Below, one piece after another: positions 29,365 through 33,994 of a DNA stretch of 33,994 bases. The DNA is from SURF-55 sp040755195. GTDB taxonomy: Bacteria; Bacillota; Desulfotomaculia; Desulfotomaculales; Ammonificaceae. The first letter of the stretch is position 1. Each line of letters starts with the position of its first letter. Under the pieces are notes generated by a model, which had not been told where the DNA came from, ran no database searches, and saw nothing but the letters and a program-made list of their open reading frames with translations. The stretch is from the NCBI GenBank assembly GCA_040755195.1, contig JBFMBL010000024.1:1-33994 (forward strand), read 5' to 3'. Made by a program: the position numbers and the translations under genes.

Positions 29365-30638
29365 TTAGTAAACCACCGTAATCGTACCAGCCTTGCCGGG
29401 GGTTACGGCGCCGACAACGGCGGACGAGGTAACCAGACGTTTTTCGAGGGCTGTGACCAGTTGTTGGATACGGCTGCGCGGCACGGCGATAAGNNNNNNN
29501 NNNNNNNNNNNNNNNNNNNNNNNNNNNNNNNNNNNNNNNNNNNNNNNNNNNNNNNNNNNNNNNNNNNNNNNNNNNNNNNNNNNNNNNNNNNNNAGTAAAC
29601 CACCGTAATCGTACCAGCCTTGCCGGGGGTTACGGCGCCGACAACGGCGGACGAGGTAACCAGACGTTTTTCGAGGGCTGTGACCAGTTGTTGGATACGG
29701 CTGCGCGGCACGGCGATAAGCAGCCCGCCGGATGTTTGCGGGTCGTGAAGCAAATCCCGCAAGACTCCGGGAACCTCCGGCGCAAAGTGGACGTGGGGAG
29801 CTACGTAATCGCGGTTCGCGTATGCTCCGGCCGGGATGAGTCCCGATGACGCATAGTCCTCAACCTGCGAGAAAAGGGGCAGTTTGGCCGCTTCAATGGT
29901 CAGGTGCACTCCGCTGGCGCGGGCCAGTTCCAGGGCGTGCCCGAGGAGCCCGAAACCGGTTATATCGGTACAGGCGTTTACCCCCACTTCCTGCATCGCT
30001 TCCGAGGCGGTACGGTTCAGGGCGGCCATTTCCCGGCAGGCTTCCTCAATAACCGGCGGCGGGGCAAGATCAGCCTTTATGGCGGTACTGACGATCCCGG
30101 TACCAAGTTTTTTGGTCAAGACCAGAAGGTCGCCCTCGTCAGCGCCGCGGTTGGTAACAAGCCGGTCGGGATGAACCACGCCTGTTACCGACAGGCCGTA
30201 CTTGGGCTCGTTGTCTTCAACGCTGTGGCCGCCTATAAGCAAGGCGCCCGCTTCTTCAACTTTGGCGGCGCCGCCCAAAAGGATGCTTTCCATGGTTTTC
30301 AGGTCGCCGCAGGCCGTAGGGTAGCAGATGATGTTGAGCGCTGTCAGCGGCTTTCCGCCCATTGCGTAAACATCACTCAAGGCATTTGCGGCGGCGATCT
30401 GACCGTATAGGTAGGGATCGTCCACCACGGGGGTGAAAAAATCCACCGTTTGAATAAGGGCAGTTTCGCTATTAAGAAGATAAACCCCGGCGTCATCGGC
30501 GCTTTTAATGTCCGTGAGCAAGCGTTCGTCGTGGATGACCGGCAGTTTATCAAGTATGCGGGCCAGCGTCCCGGGCCCGATCTTGGCCGCTCACCCCGAA
30601 CTGGTGGTCATGGAGGTTAGCTTCTTGCCCGTTGTCAT
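29365..30638 (-). CDS. selD: Selenide, water dikinase with in-frame UGA (selenocysteine), assembly gap inside
   Basis: Makes selenophosphate from selenide and ATP for selenocysteine and selenouridine synthesis. Reading from the ATG at 30638 (ribosome site AGGAGG upstream) gives MTTGKKLTSMTTSSG, then UGA at codon 16 (30591-30593), then AAKIGPGTLARILDKL, which aligns with the active-site Cys/Sec and Lys (K19 here) of SelD. The frame continues through IKSADDAGVYL, ANALSDVYAMGG, LIGGHSVED, TDITGFGLLGHALELA and DPQTSGGLL to ITVVY-stop. A possible bacterial SECIS hairpin follows the UGA at 30560-30578. The 100-N run (29494-29593) and flanking 127-bp duplication are artefacts; collapsed, the gene has exactly 348 codons. 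A caller that stops at UGA would begin wrongly at 30521. Confidence 0.92.
29367..29493. repeat. 127-bp exact duplicate flanking the N run (left copy)
   Basis: Identical base for base to 29594-29720. It encodes the C-terminal end of SelD. It is most likely the overlapping end of one contig, not a real tandem copy. Confidence 0.9.
29494..29593. other. Assembly gap of exactly 100 N
   Basis: A scaffold placeholder. Both sides repeat the same 127 bases, so the true gap is probably zero and the flanks should be merged. Confidence 0.97.
29594..29720. repeat. 127-bp exact duplicate flanking the N run (right copy)
   Basis: Partner of 29367-29493. It continues directly into the rest of selD. Confidence 0.9.
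30560..30578 (-). promoter_or_regulatory. Candidate bacterial SECIS hairpin of selD
   Basis: On the minus strand GGGCC-CGGGACGCT-GGCCC: a 5-bp stem with a 9-base loop that has G residues, beginning 13 bases after the UGA codon. Distance and size suit a SelB-binding bacterial SECIS. Confidence 0.5.
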
Positions 30639-30824
30639 GACTCCGGAGCCTCCTTTCCGGTTCGACTGTTGTAGTTTTTACCCCATTCCCTAAGGGAATT
30701 CGCGGCGGATTCGCCTAATCCCTTCTTAGTTAGAGTGCGCAAAAGGGAATGCTGAAAAACCATTTTTAGAAAAGCTGTTTAACGATGCATATCTTAATCT
30801 GCCGGGACTTTTATGCAAGTGTTC

Positions 30825-30854
30825 TTGCTGTTTCAGCGGTTAATGAAATATAAT
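30825..30854 (+). promoter_or_regulatory. Promoter of the Lon-family protease gene
   Basis: TTGCTG (30825-30830), 18-base spacer, TATAAT (30849-30854), 51 bases before the ATG at 30906. The rest of 30639-30905 holds only a hairpin ATTCCC-TAA-GGGAAT (30685-30699) and a palindromic repeat fragment. Confidence 0.65.
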
Positions 30855-30905
30855 CGCAGATAAATAAAGATCAAGGATGTGCAATGTCCTCCACGAAAGG
30901 AGTAG

Positions 30906-33335
30906 ATGCTGTTGATAAGGCGTGCCACGGCTGAAGAGGTCAGGGCGGTTTGTACCAACGACGAATTCGGTTCCATGTGCACGGACCAGATCGACCCGCT
31001 TGACACCATAATAGGCCAGGAGCGGGCCGTTTGCGCGCTCGAATTTGGGCTGGATATCGATAGCCGCGGTTTCAACATCTTTGTCGCGGGCCTGCCGGGC
31101 ACCGGCAAAAACACCGCAGTGCAGAGCTTTTTGGAGAATCTGGCAAAGGTCAAGCCGACCCCGCCGGATTGGTGCTACGTCTTCAATTTTAAAGAGCCTT
31201 ACAGCCCCCGTGCGCTCAAGCTCCCTCCGGGGAAAGGAGCCGATTTCGCCCGGGACGTAAAGGAACTTATATCAGCGGCGCGCCGGGAGATCCCGCGGGC
31301 ATTTGAGAGTGAGGAGTATGCCAAGAAACGGGAAGAAACCGGGGAATCCTTCGCCGCGCAACGAAACCGGCTTTTTGCCGAGTTGAACCAGCGGGCAACC
31401 GACGCGGGGTTTGTGATTCAGCCCACTCCCACCGGTCTCTTTATTATCCCGTTAATTGACGGGGAACCTGTTAAGGAGAAGGATTTTGCGGCTTTGCCGT
31501 CCGAAAAACAGCAGGAGATCATCGTCCGGCGGCAGGAGCTTGAGGAGGGTGTGGCCAGCACTTTCAGGGAAGTGCAAAGCATAGAGCGTAGCGCCCACGA
31601 GGCCATGCGGAACCTCGACCGGCAGGTTGCCGGTTTCGTCCTCGGGCTTCTGGTAAAGGAACTCCTGGAAAAGTACGCCGAAGATGCTGAGGTTTCGGCA
31701 TACCTCGAAGGCCTTCAGACGGATATACTTGATAATTTGAACATCTTCCGGGGAACCCAGGAAACCGATGCTAAGAGCCCTCCCTGGACGAAGGAGGACC
31801 CTTTCCGCCGTTACGCGGTGAACGTAATTGTCGATAACAGCGAGACCACGGGCGCACCCGTGGTGATGGAGTACAACCCAACCTATAACAACCTTATCGG
31901 GCGGATAGAGAAAGAGGCGGTATTCGGCGCACTGATCACGGACTTCACTATGATCCGGGCGGGTGTGTTGCACAAAGCCAACGGAGGTTACCTGGTAACC
32001 CCGGTCGAAGAAATCCTGCGCAACCCCTTTTCCTGGGATGTTCTGAAGCGGGCGTTGCGTGAGCGCCAGGTGGTTATCGAAGACGCCAGCGAACGTTTCG
32101 GCTTCTTTTCCACGAAGTCCATCAAGCCGGAACCGATTTCGCTTAACCTTAAGGTGATACTTCTTGGGGACCCGATGCTCTATTACCTTCTTTACCATTA
32201 CGATCCGGATTTTCAGGAACTGTTTAAAGTGAAAGCGGAATTCGGCACCCGGATGGACCGCACGCCCGAAAACGTCAAGAAGTATACGGCCTTTTTCGGT
32301 ATGCTCTGCGAGAAAGAACAGCTATTGCACCTTGACGCTTCGGCTGTTGTCAAGCTGGTTGAGCACGGTTCGCGCCTTGCGGAAGACCAGACCAAACTGG
32401 CGACGCGCTTCTCGGAACTGGCGGATGTGGTTCGGGAGGCCTGCCACTACGCCAGGAAAGAAAATGCTGCTTATGCGACCGAGGCGCATGTACGTCGGGC
32501 AATAGACGAACGCTTCTACCGGTCGAACATGATTCAGGAACGGCTCCAGGAGATGATCGTCCGGGGGGCGATAGCAATCGATACCGGCGGGACGGTCGTA
32601 GGACAGGTAAACGGCCTTGCGGTGTTGAGCGTGGGCGAGATAAGCTTTGGAAGACCGCAAAGGATAACGGCCACCGTTGCCGCCGGCAGAGAAGGAGTTG
32701 TCGACATTGAGCGGGAGGCGAAGCTCGGCGGCAGGATTCATACCAAAGGAGTGCTGATACTGAACGGTTACCTGGCCGAACAGTATGCGAACGAGGCGCC
32801 TTTGACGCTTTCCGCCCGGCTGGTGCTGGAACAAAGTTACGAAGGAATCGAAGGCGACAGCGCTTCGAGCACGGAACTGTACGCGCTCCTGTCTGCTCTT
32901 TCCGGGGTTCCCATCAGGCAGGACCTTGCGGTTACCGGGTCGGTTAACCAGAAAGGAACAATCCAGGCCATCGGCGGGGTAAACGAGAAGATTGAAGGTT
33001 ACTTCGACATATGCAAGGCAAAGGGGCTGACCGGCAGACAGGGGGTGCTGGTACCCGAGACGAACAGGGAGAATTTGATGATCCGCGAGGACGTGGTTGA
33101 AGCGGTCCGCGAAGGGCGCTTCCATATATACCTGGTTCGGGACGTGGATGAGGGGATAGAGATTCTGACGGGGGTACCGGCCGGCAAGCGCAGGCGCGAC
33201 GGCTCATTCCCGAAAAAGTCGATTCACGGCAAGGTGGCGGCGCGCCTGAAGGAAATGGCCGCAAAGTTGCGTCCGGAAAAGGAAAGAACGGCTGGCAGGC
33301 CGAGAAAAAAGGTAAATGACAACTCAAACCATTGA
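30906..33335 (+). CDS. Lon-family ATP-dependent protease (AAA_32 type)
   Basis: An 809-residue protease. The N-terminal P-loop is AGLPGTGKNTAVQSF (about 58-72), followed by a large helical insert and the AAA part (IGRIEKEAVFGALITDFTMI, KANGGYLVTPVEEILRN). The C-terminal Lon peptidase domain has the Ser-Lys dyad S652 (GDSASSTELY) and K695 (GGVNEKIEGY), 43 residues apart as in Lon. It lacks the Lon substrate-binding N-domain, so it is the LonB-like/YcbZ-type enzyme, which is cytoplasmic. AAAGGAG precedes the ATG. The basic C-terminal tail (RPRKK) overlaps the next gene. Confidence 0.93.
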   Translation: MLLIRRATAEEVRAVCTNDEFGSMCTDQIDPLDTIIGQERAVCALEFGLDIDSRGFNIFVAGLPGTGKNTAVQSFLENLAKVKPTPPDWCYVFNFKEPYSPRALKLPPGKGADFARDVKELISAARREIPRAFESEEYAKKREETGESFAAQRNRLFAELNQRATDAGFVIQPTPTGLFIIPLIDGEPVKEKDFAALPSEKQQEIIVRRQELEEGVASTFREVQSIERSAHEAMRNLDRQVAGFVLGLLVKELLEKYAEDAEVSAYLEGLQTDILDNLNIFRGTQETDAKSPPWTKEDPFRRYAVNVIVDNSETTGAPVVMEYNPTYNNLIGRIEKEAVFGALITDFTMIRAGVLHKANGGYLVTPVEEILRNPFSWDVLKRALRERQVVIEDASERFGFFSTKSIKPEPISLNLKVILLGDPMLYYLLYHYDPDFQELFKVKAEFGTRMDRTPENVKKYTAFFGMLCEKEQLLHLDASAVVKLVEHGSRLAEDQTKLATRFSELADVVREACHYARKENAAYATEAHVRRAIDERFYRSNMIQERLQEMIVRGAIAIDTGGTVVGQVNGLAVLSVGEISFGRPQRITATVAAGREGVVDIEREAKLGGRIHTKGVLILNGYLAEQYANEAPLTLSARLVLEQSYEGIEGDSASSTELYALLSALSGVPIRQDLAVTGSVNQKGTIQAIGGVNEKIEGYFDICKAKGLTGRQGVLVPETNRENLMIREDVVEAVREGRFHIYLVRDVDEGIEILTGVPAGKRRRDGSFPKKSIHGKVAARLKEMAAKLRPEKERTAGRPRKKVNDNSNH

Positions 33336-33804
33336 TATTCCCGGTACAGGGATTTTTACCGCGGTCTGGAACGAGCAGGGACTCGAACGGTTTCTTTTTC
33401 CGGGCGAAGTCCCCGTACACCGCATAAACCCGGAGGAAGAATCCATCTGTTTGTCCGGCTGGCACACGGCTTTACAAGAAACACTAAAGGCTTATTTTTC
33501 CGGTAAACCGGTGGACTTTTCCGGTATACCGGTGGATTTAACGGGTTACACTCCTTTCCAGCTGCGGGTTTTGGGTTTTACAAGGCGTTTGCCTTTCGGT
33601 TCGGTAACCTCTTACGGCAAGGTGGCTGAAGGCATAGGCTGCCCGGGCGGGGCCCGGGCGGTGGGACAGGCCCTCGGGCAAAACCGCACCCCGATAATCA
33701 TACCCTGCCACCGGGTCCTTGGAAGCCGAACAATAGGCGGGTTCGGTTCGGGCCTCTACTGGAAGGAGACGTTGTTGCGGCTTGAGGGCTTTAAAGGAAT
33801 GTGA
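33316..33804 (+). CDS. ogt: Methylated-DNA--[protein]-cysteine S-methyltransferase
   Basis: A 162-residue suicide repair protein that takes alkyl groups from O6-alkylguanine onto its own Cys. The active-site motif IPCHRV is present with C131, followed by GGFGSGLYWKETLLRLEG; the helix-turn-helix PFGSVTSYGKVAEGIGCPGG precedes it. Its ATG lies 20 bases inside the protease gene, so the two are translated together. The short N-terminal domain (about 75 residues) is of the Ogt/MGMT type. Confidence 0.95.
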   Translation: MTTQTIDIPGTGIFTAVWNEQGLERFLFPGEVPVHRINPEEESICLSGWHTALQETLKAYFSGKPVDFSGIPVDLTGYTPFQLRVLGFTRRLPFGSVTSYGKVAEGIGCPGGARAVGQALGQNRTPIIIPCHRVLGSRTIGGFGSGLYWKETLLRLEGFKGM

Positions 33805-33815
33805 AATGTTTTTAT

Positions 33816-33842
33816 ACCGCCAAGACGCCAAGATCGCCAAGA
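33816..33842. repeat. GCCAAGACGCCAAG repeat arm
   Basis: ACCGCCAAGACGCCAAGATC then GCCAAGA, matching the arm at 13989-14006. The remaining 150 bases to the window end have another repeat fragment (GTTCCGGCTCGTCCGGGTTT, near 33909) and no gene. Confidence 0.55.
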
Positions 33843-33994
33843 TATTTTAAATAACCATGGAGGAAATAAAGGATATACTAGAGGTTGGATGCCGGAGGCT
33901 GCTGTTTTTAGTTCCGGCTCGTCCGGGTTTAAGGAAAAGCTCGCCGGTTTTATGAGATTTGACAATCATACTTAATTTGTGAAAAAGAGCTTTC

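Noticed and set aside
29367..29720. Real tandem duplication in selD
   Set aside because: Exact 127-base identity with exactly 100 N between, and a perfect frame after merging, point to contig overlap.
30521..30638. selD as a pseudogene because of the TGA
   Set aside because: The TGA is exactly at the known Sec/Cys site, the frame is intact on both sides, and the ribosome site and start are good.
30906..33335. Classical housekeeping Lon (LonA)
   Set aside because: No LonA N-terminal substrate domain, and the AAA part is of the AAA_32 type with a large insert.

Overview
This is a GC-rich, densely coded chromosomal segment from an anaerobic, probably spore-forming Firmicute of class Clostridia. 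A Peptococcaceae-like organism (Pelotomaculum/Desulfotomaculum relatives) fits best, but that is inference from gene content and style, not a database match. The supporting signs are the Bacillus/Clostridia chromosome block SRP RNA-dnaX-yaaK-recR-bofA ... yaaO-like-tmk-holB-ricT-rsmI-abrB, a ferredoxin-dependent 2-oxoacid oxidoreductase, an oxygen-sensitive double-cubane protein with its ATP-driven activator, selenocysteine use, and many GTG/TTG starts.

Layout. 1-1100: a terminator-like hairpin and two small paralogous helical proteins on the minus strand. 1.1-5.1 kb: a TetR regulator, a rifampicin-phosphotransferase-like phosphotransferase and a cupin. 5.1-9.2 kb (minus strand): a metallophosphoesterase, a family 2 glycosyltransferase, an alpha/beta hydrolase and a second TetR regulator with two matching palindromic operators. 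9.3-11.3 kb: double-cubane protein plus activase. 11.8-14.0 kb: an M48 membrane protease and an HD-domain hydrolase. 14.1-18 kb: tRNA-Ser(GGA), SRP RNA, dnaX, yaaK, recR, bofA. 18-22 kb: a P-loop ATPase gene followed by a four-subunit 2-oxoacid:ferredoxin oxidoreductase. 22-27.4 kb: PLP decarboxylase-like gene, tmk, holB, ricT, rsmI and convergent abrB. 27.4-29 kb: a chemoreceptor with a Cys-rich N-terminus behind a structured leader. 29.3-30.6 kb: selD, which reads through an in-frame UGA. 30.9-33.8 kb: a Lon-family protease and an alkyltransferase.

The intergenic space is full of small repeats. The most striking family has inverted ends reading CCAGCACTCAA/TTGAGTGCTGG around cores that mostly differ; seven copies lie between 11.4 and 29.4 kb. 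Two copies sit in two copies of another dispersed repeat, and two sit at the same place but in opposite orientation inside a pair of larger elements that bracket the ferredoxin subunit gene. A different palindromic repeat lies in frame inside the P-loop ATPase gene.

One assembly problem must be corrected by any user. The 100-N run at 29494-29593 is flanked by an exact 127-bp duplication, so it looks like two contigs that in fact overlap. Collapsing it restores a full selD of 348 codons, in which codon 16 is UGA and is best read as selenocysteine.
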